Shown here piece after piece: positions 27,492 through 37,669 of a stretch of DNA of 64,000 bases (the stretch's first letter is position 1; every line of letters begins with the position of its first letter). This DNA is from Lysobacter sp. Root76. Its GTDB lineage: Bacteria; Pseudomonadota; Gammaproteobacteria; Xanthomonadales; Xanthomonadaceae. Where the stretch lies: positions 453,224-517,223 of the forward strand of contig NZ_LMIK01000005.1 of the NCBI RefSeq assembly GCF_001428685.1, read 5' to 3'. Below the pieces are notes generated by a model that was not told the DNA's origin, did not search any database, and worked only from the letters and a program-made list of their open reading frames with translations. Both the position numbers and the translations under genes were made by a program.

Positions 27492-27515
27492 CGACGGCGC
27501 CCTAGGGCGCCGTCG
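27492..27515. terminator. Perfect 24-bp palindrome between the LysM gene and dprA
   Basis: A perfect 12+12 bp palindrome (half CGACGGCGCCCT). It sits 44 bases past the stop of the minus-strand LysM gene and 25 bases upstream of dprA. The T-run after it on the minus strand is poor, so it may act as a terminator, an attenuator or a protein-binding site. Confidence 0.4.
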
Positions 27516-27558
27516 CTTCGTTGCGTAGGAAAACACCCCGGTCTGCGAGGCGCCCCGA

Positions 27559-28731
27559 TCAGTACGGGGCGTCCGGATGCTTGAGCTCGTAGCCGACCCG
27601 GGTCGGACGCACGCCTTCCATCACCAGGCCGTAGCTGACCTTGTCGAAGGTGCGGAAGATCATCACGTGACCGGCGTATTCGTCGGGCACGCGGACCTTG
27701 TTGGCATGGCCGACGGTGTCTTCGCTGCGCTCGGCGCCGACCTTGACCCGGTCGACGACGTTACGGCCGACCCGCCAGGTCGAGAGCACGGTGCCGTTGT
27801 CGATGCCGTCCAGACGGCCCACCGACAGGGCGACCACGTCGCGCGCGCCGCCGCTGGTCAGCTGGTCGGCCACGGCCAGGACGCGGGCGTGACCGTACTG
27901 GAATTCCTGCTTCGGCGGATGCGGGAAGAACTGCAGGTCGTAGGGCTGGGCTTCGACCGGGATCAGGCGGTCGCCGACCCGGACTTCGCGACCGGCGTCG
28001 TCGATCACCAGCGTGCTGGCGCCGACCCCGCCGACTTCGCCGCGGCTCAGGGTGCCCGTGGTCAGCTGCATCAGCTCGTAGCCGAGCAGATCGCCGCGGC
28101 CCTGGGGCAGGGTGGAATCGCTCCACATGGCCTGGAACCCAGGCGGGATGCGGCCGTTGAAGTCCAGATCGTGGCTACGCAGGTCGGTGGTGCGGTGGTT
28201 GACGTCGCAGCACTTGTCGCTCGTCAGGCGGCTGTAGCGCTGGGTCGGGCGGACCACGGCGTAGCGCTGACCGGCCTCGGCGCCGCTCAGGCCCTTGATG
28301 TAGGCGACCTGGCCCTGAGAGCCGCGCAGGCGGTCCTCTTCCAGGCTGACCACGTAGGGCAGCTGCTCGAAGCTGTCGACCACGCGCAGATTCTTCAGGA
28401 ACGGCTCGACCTGGCTCAGCGGGATGCCGGTGATCGGGGCTTCCTCGCGCGGACCGGGCTGGACGCCCAGGCGGTCGAGGTAGGCCAGCGAGATCACGTC
28501 GCCCGGGTAGATCAGGTGCGGATTCTTGATCTGCGGGTTGGCCTGCCAGATTTCCGGCCACAGCCACGGGCGCTTAAGGAAACGCCCGGCGATGTCCCAC
28601 AGGGTGTCGCCCCGCTTGACCACATAGGTGTCGGGGTGACCGCCTTGCATCTCCGCCGCGAGGGCGTAGGTGGCGATCGTCAGCAACGCGGCGGTTGCAA
28701 CCGCGCGGAATGGTTTAAACATGGCGGCCAT
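27559..28731 (-). CDS. LysM peptidoglycan-binding exported protein
   Basis: The protein has 390 residues: a signal peptide (AVATAALLTIATYALAAE), then one LysM domain (YVVKRGDTLWDIAGRFLKRP, WLWPEIWQANPQIKNPHLIYP) that binds peptidoglycan. The remaining 270 residues are beta-rich and typical of a conserved family located next to dprA in many gammaproteobacteria; its role is thought to be in cell-wall maintenance. The ATG at 28731 is chosen over 28722 because AAGGGGA lies nine bases upstream of it. It diverges from def. Confidence 0.88.
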   Translation of the reverse strand: MAAMFKPFRAVATAALLTIATYALAAEMQGGHPDTYVVKRGDTLWDIAGRFLKRPWLWPEIWQANPQIKNPHLIYPGDVISLAYLDRLGVQPGPREEAPITGIPLSQVEPFLKNLRVVDSFEQLPYVVSLEEDRLRGSQGQVAYIKGLSGAEAGQRYAVVRPTQRYSRLTSDKCCDVNHRTTDLRSHDLDFNGRIPPGFQAMWSDSTLPQGRGDLLGYELMQLTTGTLSRGEVGGVGASTLVIDDAGREVRVGDRLIPVEAQPYDLQFFPHPPKQEFQYGHARVLAVADQLTSGGARDVVALSVGRLDGIDNGTVLSTWRVGRNVVDRVKVGAERSEDTVGHANKVRVPDEYAGHVMIFRTFDKVSYGLVMEGVRPTRVGYELKHPDAPY

Positions 28732-28774
28732 CTACCTGATTCCCCTTGCAGGTTTGCCCTTTGCGGGCCTCGGA

Positions 28775-28834
28775 ACTATAGCCCAGAAGAACCCCGTGCT
28801 TGCAAGCTTTCGAGGCCCAAAACGGGGTTACAAT
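28775..28834. promoter_or_regulatory. Divergent promoter elements for the LysM gene and def
   Basis: On the minus strand, TATAGT (28775-28780) lies 19 bases from TTGCAA (28800-28805). On the plus strand, TACAAT (28829-28834) precedes def, but without a clear -35 at normal spacing. These are likely sigma-70 -10 elements for the two divergent units; assignment is by consensus only. Confidence 0.4.
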
Positions 28835-28883
28835 CCTCTTCTTGCTTGTGTATGTGACCGACGCCCCCATTTTTTTCGACGCC

Positions 28884-29405
28884 ATGTCTCTGTTGCCGAT
28901 CCTCGAATTTCCCGACCCCCGGCTGCGCACCAAAGCCGTGCCGGTCGACCCTGCCCGAGTCACCGAGCCTGCGTTCCAGAAGCTGCTCGACGACATGTTC
29001 GAAACCATGTACGAGGCCCCGGGCATCGGTCTGGCGGCGAGCCAGGTCGATGTCCACCAGCGCTTCATGGTGATAGACGTGTCCGAGGAGCACGACCGGC
29101 CGTTGGTGTTCATCAACCCGGAAATCCTGGTCAAGGCCGGCGAACAGGTCTACCAGGAAGGCTGCCTGTCGGTCCCCGGCATTTTCGCCGACGTGACCCG
29201 CGCCAACGAGATCACGGTGCGTGCGGTCGGCCGCGACGGCCAGCCGTTCGAACTGCAGATCGACGGCCTGCTCGCGGTCTGCATCCAGCACGAAATGGAC
29301 CACCTGGACGGCAAGCTGTTCGTCGACTACCTCTCGCCGCTCAAGCGCGAGATGGTGCGCAAGAAGCTGGCCAAGCAGCGCAAGCTCGCCGGCGACGCGG
29401 CCTGA
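28884..29405 (+). CDS. def: Peptide deformylase
   Basis: Def removes the formyl group from the N-terminal methionine of nascent proteins, using a bound metal. The 173 residues contain all three motifs: [16 protein letters not shown] (Cys ligand) and QHEMDHLDG (two His ligands and the catalytic Glu). The start [15 protein letters not shown] is the family's usual N-terminus. fmt and rsmB follow on the same strand, the conserved formylation/deformylation cluster. Confidence 0.97.
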   Translation: MSLLPILEFPDPRLRTKAVPVDPARVTEPAFQKLLDDMFETMYEAPGIGLAASQVDVHQRFMVIDVSEEHDRPLVFINPEILVKAGEQVYQEGCLSVPGIFADVTRANEITVRAVGRDGQPFELQIDGLLAVCIQHEMDHLDGKLFVDYLSPLKREMVRKKLAKQRKLAGDAA

Positions 29406-29658
29406 GGTCGCGGGCGCGGCCGGCGTCGCCGCGACCGCGCGCCCACCCGCATCGCTCCGGTACCGCTCGCCTAGGTACCGACCGCTGCGATGCCCGCACG
29501 ATGCGGCGGCCTTCGCGCCGCGTCGGCCCATGCTCCCCGTATCCGCCGCACGCAGCGCACACGGCCGCCGTCGCAGGCGGCATGCTGGTCCCCGGACGCG
29601 CGCCGCCGTCCGGCCCCGATCCGAGCGCTTCCGCTCCCCCGCTTCCGGAGTTTTTCGC

Positions 29659-30588
29659 ATGTCCCTGAGGATCGTCTTCGCCGGTACGCCCGATTTCGCC
29701 GTGCCCAGCCTGCGCGCCGCCGCGCGGCACAACGAAGTCGTCGCCGTCTACACCCAGCCCGACCGCCCGGCCGGCCGCGGCCGCGAACTCACCCCGTCGC
29801 CGGTCAAGCGCGAGGCGCTGCTGCGCGGCATCCCGGTGCTGCAGCCGGAAAACTTCAAGGCGGCGATCTCGCGCCAGGCGCTGCGCGCGCTGCAGCCGGA
29901 CCTGATGATCGTGGTCGCATACGGCCTGATCCTGCCGCAGTCGGTGCTCGATATCCCGACCCATGGCTGCTGGAACGTGCATGCCTCGCTGCTGCCGCGC
30001 TGGCGCGGCGCCGCGCCGATCCAGCGCGCGATCGAAGCCGGCGACCGCGAAACCGGCGTCTGCCTGATGCAGATGGAAAAGGGCCTGGACACCGGCCCGG
30101 TGCTGCTGGCCCAGACCACCGAGATCGGCGAGACCGAAACCGGCGGCCAGTTGCACGACCGCCTGGCCGAGATCGGCGCGAGCGTGCTCAGCGACGGCCT
30201 GGGCCTGCTGCGCGCCGAACTGCGCCCGCAGCCCTGGGTCCAGCCCGAGGAAGGCGTGACCTACGCGCACAAGCTCGACAAGGCCGAGGCGCGGCTGGAT
30301 TGGAACCAGCCCGCGGTCGCGCTCGCGGCCAAGGTGCGCGCCTTCAACCCCTGGCCGATGGCCGAGGCCGTGGTCGCCGGCGAACGCGTGCGCCTGCACG
30401 GCGCGATCGCGCTGCCGCTGGCCCACGGCGCGGCGCCCGGCACCCTGCTGCAGGCCGGGCGCGAAGGCATCGACATCGCCTGCGGCGAAGGCGCGCTGCG
30501 CATCCGCGTGCTGCAGCGCGACGGCGGCAAGGCCATCACCGCCGCCGACTACCTCAACGGCCGCCGCGACCTGGCGGTCGGCGCGTGA
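29659..30588 (+). CDS. fmt: Methionyl-tRNA formyltransferase
   Basis: Fmt transfers a formyl group from 10-formyl-THF to initiator Met-tRNA. The 309 residues contain the N-terminal Rossmann start [15 protein letters not shown], the catalytic region [17 protein letters not shown], and [19 protein letters not shown]. The C-terminal OB-like domain is complete. The ATG at 29659 follows GGAG by nine bases, after a 253-base gap from def that contains no convincing gene. It overlaps rsmB by four bases. Confidence 0.97.
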   Translation: MSLRIVFAGTPDFAVPSLRAAARHNEVVAVYTQPDRPAGRGRELTPSPVKREALLRGIPVLQPENFKAAISRQALRALQPDLMIVVAYGLILPQSVLDIPTHGCWNVHASLLPRWRGAAPIQRAIEAGDRETGVCLMQMEKGLDTGPVLLAQTTEIGETETGGQLHDRLAEIGASVLSDGLGLLRAELRPQPWVQPEEGVTYAHKLDKAEARLDWNQPAVALAAKVRAFNPWPMAEAVVAGERVRLHGAIALPLAHGAAPGTLLQAGREGIDIACGEGALRIRVLQRDGGKAITAADYLNGRRDLAVGA

Positions 30589-31895
30589 ACGCGTCCAGCG
30601 GCGCCGAAAGCCGCGCCGTCGCCGCGCGCGTGCTCGACGCGGTGCTGCACCGCGGCCGCTCGCTCAAGCCCGAACTCGCCACCGCGCTGCCGACCCTGAA
30701 AGATCCGCGCGACCGCGCGCTGGTCGAGGCGATCTGCTTCGCCGTGCTGCGTCGCCCCGCGCGCTACGAAGCCGCGCTCAAGGACTGGATGCCGCGCCCG
30801 CTGGGCAAGCGCGACAGCGACCTGCGCGCGCTGCTGTACGTCGGTTTCGCTCAGCTGGACCTGGCCTTGCCCGCGCATGCGGCAGTCGCGGCGACGGTCG
30901 ACGCCGCGCGCACGATCGGCCGCAGCCATCAGGCCGGCATGGTCAACGCGCTGCTGCGCCGCGCCCAGCGCGACGGTTTTCCAACGATCGAGGCGCATGC
31001 GCATTGGCCGGCCTGGCTGCGCGCCCGCGTGCGGCGCGACTGGCCCGCGGACGAGCTCGCGATCCTCGAAGCCAGCGCCACCGCGCCGCCGCTGTGGCTG
31101 CGCGTCAATCGCGGCCAGGGCGGGCGCGAGGCCTATCGCGCGCGTCTGGCCGAAGCCGGTATCGCGGCCTCGGTCGACGAAGCCCTGCCCGATGCGCTGC
31201 GCCTGGACGAGCCGATCGCGATCGCGGCCCTGCCGGGCTTCGCCGACGGTGCGGTCTCGGTGCAGGACGGCGCCGCGCAGTTGGTCGCCGATGCGCTGTC
31301 GCCGCCGTCCGGCGCGCGCGTGCTCGACGCCTGCGCCGCGCCCGGCGGCAAGACCGCGCATCTGCTCGAACGCGATCCCAGCCTGCGGCTGACCGCGCTC
31401 GACGTCGATGCCGCGCGCCTGGACACGGTGCGCAGCGGCCTGGCGCGCCTGCGCCTGGGCGCGCAGGCGTGGCTGCTCGCGGCCGACGCGTCCGACCTCG
31501 CCGCCTGGTGGGACGGCACGCCGTTCGACGCGGTGCTGCTGGACGCGCCGTGTTCGGCCACCGGCATCGTCCGCCGTCAGCCCGACGTGCTGATGCACCG
31601 GCGCGAATCCGACATCGCGGTGGTGGTGGCGCTGCAGGCGCGGCTGCTCGATGCGCTGTGGCGGACCGTGGCTGCGGGGGGCGTGCTGGTGTACGCGACC
31701 TGCTCGATCCTGAGGGAAGAGAACGAGGATCAGGTGCGCGCGTTTCTGGCGCGTACGCCGGATGCGCGGGTCGAGGCTTTGGGCGAGAGTTATGGCCGTG
31801 ATCGCGAGGTCGGGCGGCAGCGTTTGCCGGGTGAGTTGGGCTACGACGGTTTCTTCTATTCGCGCCTGCGCCGCGTGTCACCTGCCTTGGGGTAG
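30585..31895 (+). CDS. rsmB: 16S rRNA (cytosine-967 C5) methyltransferase RsmB
   Basis: RsmB methylates C967 of 16S rRNA with SAM. The 436 residues hold an NusB-like N-terminal domain, the SAM site ([15 protein letters not shown]), the motif [19 protein letters not shown] with one catalytic Cys, and motif [13 protein letters not shown] with the second. It starts at the GTG at 30585, overlapping the fmt stop. Its own TAG lies inside a REP-like element (GTAGGAGCGG), so the last residues (near PALG) depend on the repeat. Confidence 0.95.
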   Translation: MNASSGAESRAVAARVLDAVLHRGRSLKPELATALPTLKDPRDRALVEAICFAVLRRPARYEAALKDWMPRPLGKRDSDLRALLYVGFAQLDLALPAHAAVAATVDAARTIGRSHQAGMVNALLRRAQRDGFPTIEAHAHWPAWLRARVRRDWPADELAILEASATAPPLWLRVNRGQGGREAYRARLAEAGIAASVDEALPDALRLDEPIAIAALPGFADGAVSVQDGAAQLVADALSPPSGARVLDACAAPGGKTAHLLERDPSLRLTALDVDAARLDTVRSGLARLRLGAQAWLLAADASDLAAWWDGTPFDAVLLDAPCSATGIVRRQPDVLMHRRESDIAVVVALQARLLDALWRTVAAGGVLVYATCSILREENEDQVRAFLARTPDARVEALGESYGRDREVGRQRLPGELGYDGFFYSRLRRVSPALG

Positions 31896-32710
<815 letters not shown>

Positions 32711-34387
32711 ATGCTGAACTCGACACGCTCCCGCGACACTTGGCTGTTCTGGATCATCGCCCTGCTGGTGCTCGGCGCCGGTTTGGGCATGCGCGACCCC
32801 TGGCCCGCCGACGAGCCGCGATTCGCGCTGGTAGCGCGGCAGATGGTCGAGAGCGGGGACTGGTTGTTTCCGCACCGCGGGACCGAGCTCTACTCGGACA
32901 AGCCGCCGTTGTTCATGTGGCTGCAGGCCGCCGCCTACACCGTGTTCCGCGACTGGCGCGTGGCGTTCCTGCTGCCGTCGCTGCTGGCCGCGCTGGGCAC
33001 GCTGTGGTGCGTGGTCGATCTGGGCCGCCGGCTGTGGACGCGCAAGGTCGGGCTGTACGCGGGCTGGGCGCTGCTGTTCGCGCTGCAGTTCACCTGGCAG
33101 TCGAAGAAGGCGCAGATCGATCCGCTGGTGGTGTTCTGGATCACCCTGGCCAACTACGGCTTGCTGCGGCACCTGCTGCAGTGGCGCCGGGACGGCCGCG
33201 GCGACTGGCGGATGTGGGTCCTGGGCTGGGCCGCCGCCGGCCTGGGCACCATCACCAAGGGCGTCGGCGCGATCGCGCTGCTGATGCTGATACCGGCCGG
33301 CATCGCCTCGCTGTGCGGCTGGCCGGTGCGGGTGCAGGTGCGCGATCCGAAGTTCTGGCTGGGGCCGCTGGCGTTCGTGGCCGCGGCCTGCGTGTGGTTG
33401 GTGCCGATGGTGATCGCCGCGACAGGCCACGGTTCGCCGGAATACCGCGGCTACATGGACGACATCCTGCTGCGCCAGACCGCCAAGCGTTACAGCGCGT
33501 CCTGGGACCACGGCCAGCCGCCGTGGTACTTCGTCCAGGTCGTGCTGACGATGTGGTTGCCGACCATGCTGGCACTGCCGTGGGCGATTCCGGCCTGGCG
33601 CCGGCGCCTGCGCCGGCGCGATCCGCGCTACCTGCTGCCGCTGGCGTGGTGGTTGCTGGTGCTGGTGTTCTTCACCCTGCCCAACGGCAAGCGCGACATG
33701 TACATCCTGCCGGCGCTGCCGATGGTGTGCCTGGCGCTGGCGCCGCTGCTGCCGGGCATCGTGCGCAAACTGTGGCCGCGCCGCATCGCCGCCGGCTTCA
33801 CCTGGCTGTTCGCGCTGGGCCTGCTCGGCCTGGGTGCGGCGATGTGGTTCGGCGAACCCGGTTTCGAACGCAAGCTGGTCGCCGAGCGCGGCATCGCCGA
33901 GGGCGCGCGCGCGATGGCGGCCAGCCTGATGGCGGTCGGCGGCTGGGGCCTGGCGAGCCTGCTGTGGTTCGGGCCGCGGCGTCCGCTGGCGTCGATGGCT
34001 TCGCTGCTGACCGGCCTGTGGGTCGGCTTCGGCCTGCTGATGGCGCCGCTGCTCAACGATTCCTCGTCGGCGCGCGGCCTGATGGCCCAGGTCGGCCAGG
34101 AAATCGGGCCCAAGGCTGAGCTGGGCCTGGTCGCCTGGCGCGAACAGAACCTGCTGATGGCCGATCGCCCGGCCGCGACCTTCGGCTTCAAGGTCGACTT
34201 CAAGGAACAGATGCGCCGCGGCCTGGCGTGGCAGGCGCAGCATCCCGATACCCGCTGGCTGCTGGTGCAGGACGTGGCCCTGGCCGAATGCGTGGATGAC
34301 CGGCTGAGCACGCACATGGGCAGCGCCAACCGGCGCGGCTGGACCCTGGTGCCGGGGGCGGCCATTCAAGCCTGCGTCCCCAAGTAG
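32711..34387 (+). CDS. ArnT/PMT-like integral membrane glycosyltransferase
   Basis: A protein of 558 residues with about eleven membrane helices. The first periplasmic loop has DPWPADEPRFALVARQMVES and HRGTELYSDKPPLFMWLQA, the acidic and aromatic positions of the GT83/PMT_2 superfamily that take sugars from polyprenyl phosphate (ArnT adds aminoarabinose to lipid A). The acceptor here is unknown; lipid A or another envelope glycan is likely. The ATG at 32711 opens into a clear first helix (WLFWIIALLVLGAGL). The longer upstream frame includes the hexamer repeat and is not believed. Confidence 0.86.
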   Translation: MLNSTRSRDTWLFWIIALLVLGAGLGMRDPWPADEPRFALVARQMVESGDWLFPHRGTELYSDKPPLFMWLQAAAYTVFRDWRVAFLLPSLLAALGTLWCVVDLGRRLWTRKVGLYAGWALLFALQFTWQSKKAQIDPLVVFWITLANYGLLRHLLQWRRDGRGDWRMWVLGWAAAGLGTITKGVGAIALLMLIPAGIASLCGWPVRVQVRDPKFWLGPLAFVAAACVWLVPMVIAATGHGSPEYRGYMDDILLRQTAKRYSASWDHGQPPWYFVQVVLTMWLPTMLALPWAIPAWRRRLRRRDPRYLLPLAWWLLVLVFFTLPNGKRDMYILPALPMVCLALAPLLPGIVRKLWPRRIAAGFTWLFALGLLGLGAAMWFGEPGFERKLVAERGIAEGARAMAASLMAVGGWGLASLLWFGPRRPLASMASLLTGLWVGFGLLMAPLLNDSSSARGLMAQVGQEIGPKAELGLVAWREQNLLMADRPAATFGFKVDFKEQMRRGLAWQAQHPDTRWLLVQDVALAECVDDRLSTHMGSANRRGWTLVPGAAIQACVPK

Positions 34388-34444
34388 GGGCGAGAGGAAA
34401 CGAATCGCGCCCCAGCGCCGCGCTTCTGGCCCGTGTTCCTGGCC

Positions 34445-34593
34445 CTGTGGGAGCGGCGTAAGCCGCGATGCGCCGCGGCAACGACGCAAGTTTCGAATAT
34501 GGGAAGTAAGGCGGCGTCCCGCGCGATTCGCGTTTCGTGATCTGAGCGAAGCGCCGCCTGGCGGCGGCATCGCGGCTTACGCCGCTCCCACAG
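34445..34593. repeat. REP-like inverted repeat pair
   Basis: Arms CTGTGGGAGCGGCGTAAGCC and the inverted copy ending CTCCCACAG flank about 90 bases of unique sequence between two convergent genes. Confidence 0.85.
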
Positions 34594-34649
34594 GGACAGT
34601 GGCTCGCCTGGGGCGTGGCGCCCAAGGCCCGCGAAGCGTCATTGCGGGC

Positions 34650-35504
34650 TCAGCGCGCGCCTCTCAAATCGGGCAGCGGGTTCAGCGCGAACTCGGCCAG
34701 ATGCCGATCCAAGCCGACCGGCGCGCGCACGCGCTGGCTCGCCTTGGCCTCGGCCAGCAGCGCGTCGTTGGGGCTGTCGCCGTCGTCGTGGCGTTCGCGG
34801 TGGTACAGGTGCGTGGCCAGGCCGGCGAAGCGCAGCGAGCGCCGTTCCAGGCCGGCGTGGAACGCGCGCACGGCCAGGTCCTTGTCTTCGCGGCCCCAGC
34901 CCTCGTAGCGCTCGTCGAAACCGTTGAGCGCGACCAGATCCTCGCGCCACCAGCCCTGGTTGCAGGTCTTGATCGCGGCGGTGCTCCGGCCGCGCGTGCC
35001 GCGCAGCGACAGCGCCGCCAGCGCCGGCACGCGCAGGGTGTGGCGGCGCCGGGTCAGGCCGCGGTCGAAGAAGCCCAGGGCCTGGGTCTCGCCCGACAGC
35101 AGGCGGTCGCGGCCGACCTCGTCGGTGAGCACGCGCTGGCCCTGGACGAAGCTGCCCGGCTGCGCCGCGCGCAGGTGGTCGGCGACGAACTGCGGGTGCG
35201 CGACCATGTCGCCGTCCAGCAGCAGCACGTAGTCGCCGGACGTGGCGGCGATCGCGCGGTTGCGCGCCAGGGCGACGCGGAAGCCGCGGTCTTCCAGCCA
35301 GCTGTGGCGCAGCGGCACCGGGTAGTCGCGCGCGGTGCGCTCGATCAGTTCGCGGGTGTCGTCGCGCGAGCCGTCGTCGGCGACCACGACCTCGTACGGC
35401 AGCGTGCGCTGGCGCGCGAGCGCGCCCAGGACCAGGCGCAGCGCCTCGGGCCAGTTGTAGGTGGTGACGACCACGCTCGCGCGCGGGACGATGGCTGCGT
35501 TCAT
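34650..35504 (-). CDS. Family 2 glycosyltransferase with GT7-like C-terminus
   Basis: The protein has 284 residues. The GT-A core is visible: SVVVTTYNWPEALRLVLGAL, EVVVADDGSRDDT, the DGDM metal motif, and a second region GFDERYEGWGREDKDLAVR of the Glyco_transf_7C type that positions the acceptor. Such enzymes add hexoses or HexNAc to LPS core or capsule. The start overlaps the stop of the preceding GT2 gene (ATGA), so both are translated together. Confidence 0.88.
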   Translation of the reverse strand: MNAAIVPRASVVVTTYNWPEALRLVLGALARQRTLPYEVVVADDGSRDDTRELIERTARDYPVPLRHSWLEDRGFRVALARNRAIAATSGDYVLLLDGDMVAHPQFVADHLRAAQPGSFVQGQRVLTDEVGRDRLLSGETQALGFFDRGLTRRRHTLRVPALAALSLRGTRGRSTAAIKTCNQGWWREDLVALNGFDERYEGWGREDKDLAVRAFHAGLERRSLRFAGLATHLYHRERHDDGDSPNDALLAEAKASQRVRAPVGLDRHLAEFALNPLPDLRGAR

Positions 35505-36316
35505 GGTTCGGACGTGGTGACGGGTTGGCCGTTCTGCAACATCCACAGCATGATGGTTTTCTGGCGCACGTAGTTCGCGCGCACATAGGCATAGACCAGC
35601 CCGTGCCAGCCGTCGAGGAAACCCAGCCGCAACACGTAGCCGCGCCAGAAGCGCCAGGCCGGCGCCAGCACCAGTTTGCCCAGGGTCGCGCGCTTGCCGC
35701 GCGCGTAGTCGTGCTCGGCCATCATCCGTGCGTAGCGCTGGGTCTTGGCCAACTGCTGTTCCAGCGAGCGGTAGGGGTAGTGGATCAGGTCGCCGGGCAG
35801 GGTGAGCACCGCACCGTCGACGCTGGCGGCCTCGTGGACCTCGCGCTGGCCGCGCCAGCCGCCGCGGCGGCGATCGAACAGGCGCAGCACGCGGTCGGGA
35901 TAGGCGTTGCCGTGGCGCAGGAACTTGCCGAAATACTCCGACAGGCGCGCGAAGCGGTAGCCGGCGGCGGCCGCGAAACCGGCCGCGCGCTCGGCTTCGA
36001 TCGCCTCGCGCAGGCGCTCGTCGACGCGCTCGTCGGCGTCCAGGCACAGCACCCAGTCGTGCGCGGCCTGCTCGATCGCGAACTGCTTCTGGCTGCGGAA
36101 ACCGTCGAACGGCCGCTGCAGCACGCGCGCGCCGACCGCGCGCGCGATCTCGACCGTGGCGTCGGTCGAAAACGAGTCGACCACCACCACTTCGTCGCAG
36201 AACGCCAGCGAGGCCAGGCAGTCGCCGATGCGGTCGGCTTCGTTGAACGCGATGATGCAGGCCGAAAGCTGGCAAGATGCCTGCGCTGCGCGCGCCTGCG
36301 CGCCCGCGGCGGCCAC
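35501..36316 (-). CDS. Family 2 glycosyltransferase, WaaE/KdtX-like
   Basis: The protein has up to 271 residues. The core SACIIAFNEADRIGDCLASL, VVVVDSFSTDATVEIA, GFRSQKQFAIEQA and CLDADERVDERL match the WaaE group, which adds glucose to the inner LPS core. Its only upstream in-frame start is a GTG at 36316 with a weak ribosome site, so the first 15 residues are unsure. It diverges closely from the TagB-like gene, with only 25 bases between starts. Confidence 0.88.
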   Translation of the reverse strand: MAAAGAQARAAQASCQLSACIIAFNEADRIGDCLASLAFCDEVVVVDSFSTDATVEIARAVGARVLQRPFDGFRSQKQFAIEQAAHDWVLCLDADERVDERLREAIEAERAAGFAAAAGYRFARLSEYFGKFLRHGNAYPDRVLRLFDRRRGGWRGQREVHEAASVDGAVLTLPGDLIHYPYRSLEQQLAKTQRYARMMAEHDYARGKRATLGKLVLAPAWRFWRGYVLRLGFLDGWHGLVYAYVRANYVRQKTIMLWMLQNGQPVTTSEP

Positions 36317-36341
36317 GTTCGATTCAGTCCGGGATGCGTTG

Positions 36342-37394
36342 ATGGCGGATTACCTGTTGTTCGCAAGCGAGCGTTATGCGCTGCCCATCCTGCAACCGGT
36401 GGCCGATGCGCTGCAAGCGCAGGGGCATGCGGTGCATGCCTGGTTCGTCGACGGCGCCGCCGGCGCCAAGCTGCCGGCGCCGGTGCGCGGCATCGGCCTG
36501 CACGAGGCCGTGGCGCTGAAACCGCGCGCGGTGTTCAGCGCCGCCAACTGGGTCCCGCCGTTCGTGACCGGGGCCAAAGTGCAGCTGTTCCATGGCTTCA
36601 ACGTCGAAAAACGCGAGGACGCGCGCGGCCATTTCCGGGTGCGCGGGCTGTTCGACCTGTACTGCACCCAGGGCCCGGCGACCACCGCGCCGTTCCGTTC
36701 GCTGGCCGCGCAGGCCGGGCATTTCGCCGTGGTCGAGACCGGCTGGCCCAAGCTCGACCCGCTGTTCCGCGACGACGACGGCAGCGCCGCGCGCCTGCGC
36801 CGGCGCGCCGGGCGGCGCCCGGTGGTGCTGTTCGCTTCCACCTTCACCGAGCGTCTGAGCGCCGCCCCGCACCTGTACGAGGCGATCGCCGACGAGGTCC
36901 GCCGCGGCGACCGCTACTGGCTGCTGACCCTGCACCCCAAGTGCCCGCCGGAGCTGTTCGAGCGCTACCGCAAGCTGGCCGGGCCCAACGCCGACTTCGT
37001 CGAGACCGAGCAGCTGATCGCGGCCCAGCGCGCGGCCGATGTGCTGGTCGCCGACACCACCTCGGTGGTCTCGGAGTTCGTGGTCCAGCGCAAGCCGGTG
37101 GTGACTTTCCGCAACCGTGCGCCGAAGGCCCACATGATCGACTTCCACGAGCCGCACGAGCTGCCGGCGATGCTGGAAAACGCCTTCACCCCGAGCCCGG
37201 AGCTGCAGGCTTCGCTCGACGCTTACGCCGACGCGATCCATCCCTATCGCGACGGGCGCTCGTCCGAGCGCGTGATCGCAGCGACGGAAGACCTGATCGA
37301 AGGGCGCCTGGGCCGGCTCGGCGCCAAGCCGTTCTCGGCGCGCCTGCGCGCGCTGCAGATCCGGCGCGAACTGGGCTACTGGGGCCGCGGCTGA
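36342..37394 (+). CDS. CDP-glycerol glycerophosphotransferase-like (TagB/GT-B) protein
   Basis: The protein has 350 residues starting MADYLLFASERYALPILQPV. The GT-B pattern of the TagB/TagF family is present: LFHGFNVEKR in the first half, LLTLHPK, and VADTTSVVSEFVVQRKPVVTF near the C-terminus. Family members transfer glycerol-phosphate or related units, or act in LPS/capsule assembly in Gram-negatives. Placement next to the two GT2 genes supports an envelope-glycan role. Confidence 0.82.
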   Translation: MADYLLFASERYALPILQPVADALQAQGHAVHAWFVDGAAGAKLPAPVRGIGLHEAVALKPRAVFSAANWVPPFVTGAKVQLFHGFNVEKREDARGHFRVRGLFDLYCTQGPATTAPFRSLAAQAGHFAVVETGWPKLDPLFRDDDGSAARLRRRAGRRPVVLFASTFTERLSAAPHLYEAIADEVRRGDRYWLLTLHPKCPPELFERYRKLAGPNADFVETEQLIAAQRAADVLVADTTSVVSEFVVQRKPVVTFRNRAPKAHMIDFHEPHELPAMLENAFTPSPELQASLDAYADAIHPYRDGRSSERVIAATEDLIEGRLGRLGAKPFSARLRALQIRRELGYWGRG

Positions 37395-37450
37395 GGCGCG
37401 GCGGGGCTGTCGCCACACTCGCGGTCCCGCGGCTTCGGTTTTTTGGCTTT

Positions 37451-37556
37451 CTGTGGGAGCGGCGTAAGCCGCGATGGGCCGCCGCGCTGCAGGCGGGCGC
37501 ACGACCTTGCGCCGGTCTCTGTGGCTTCGCGATCGCGGCTTACGCCGCTCCCACAG
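37451..37556. repeat. REP-like inverted repeat pair
   Basis: Arms CTGTGGGAGCGGCGTAAGCC and the inverted copy ending CTCCCACAG, followed by a further partial arm (GAGCGGCGTAAGC). It lies between convergent genes. Confidence 0.85.
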
Positions 37557-37669
37557 AGAGCGGCGTAAGCGTAAGCACCGACCTTGGCCGTAGGGTGCGG
37601 TGGCAACCGCACCGTCGCGAAAAATCGAACCAACGCGCCGCTGCGGTCATCGCCGCATCCCACGCCGCC

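Noticed and set aside
29406-29658. A gene between def and fmt
   Set aside because: Frames there overlap fmt or def in other frames and have no start signal; the gap looks like leader sequence.
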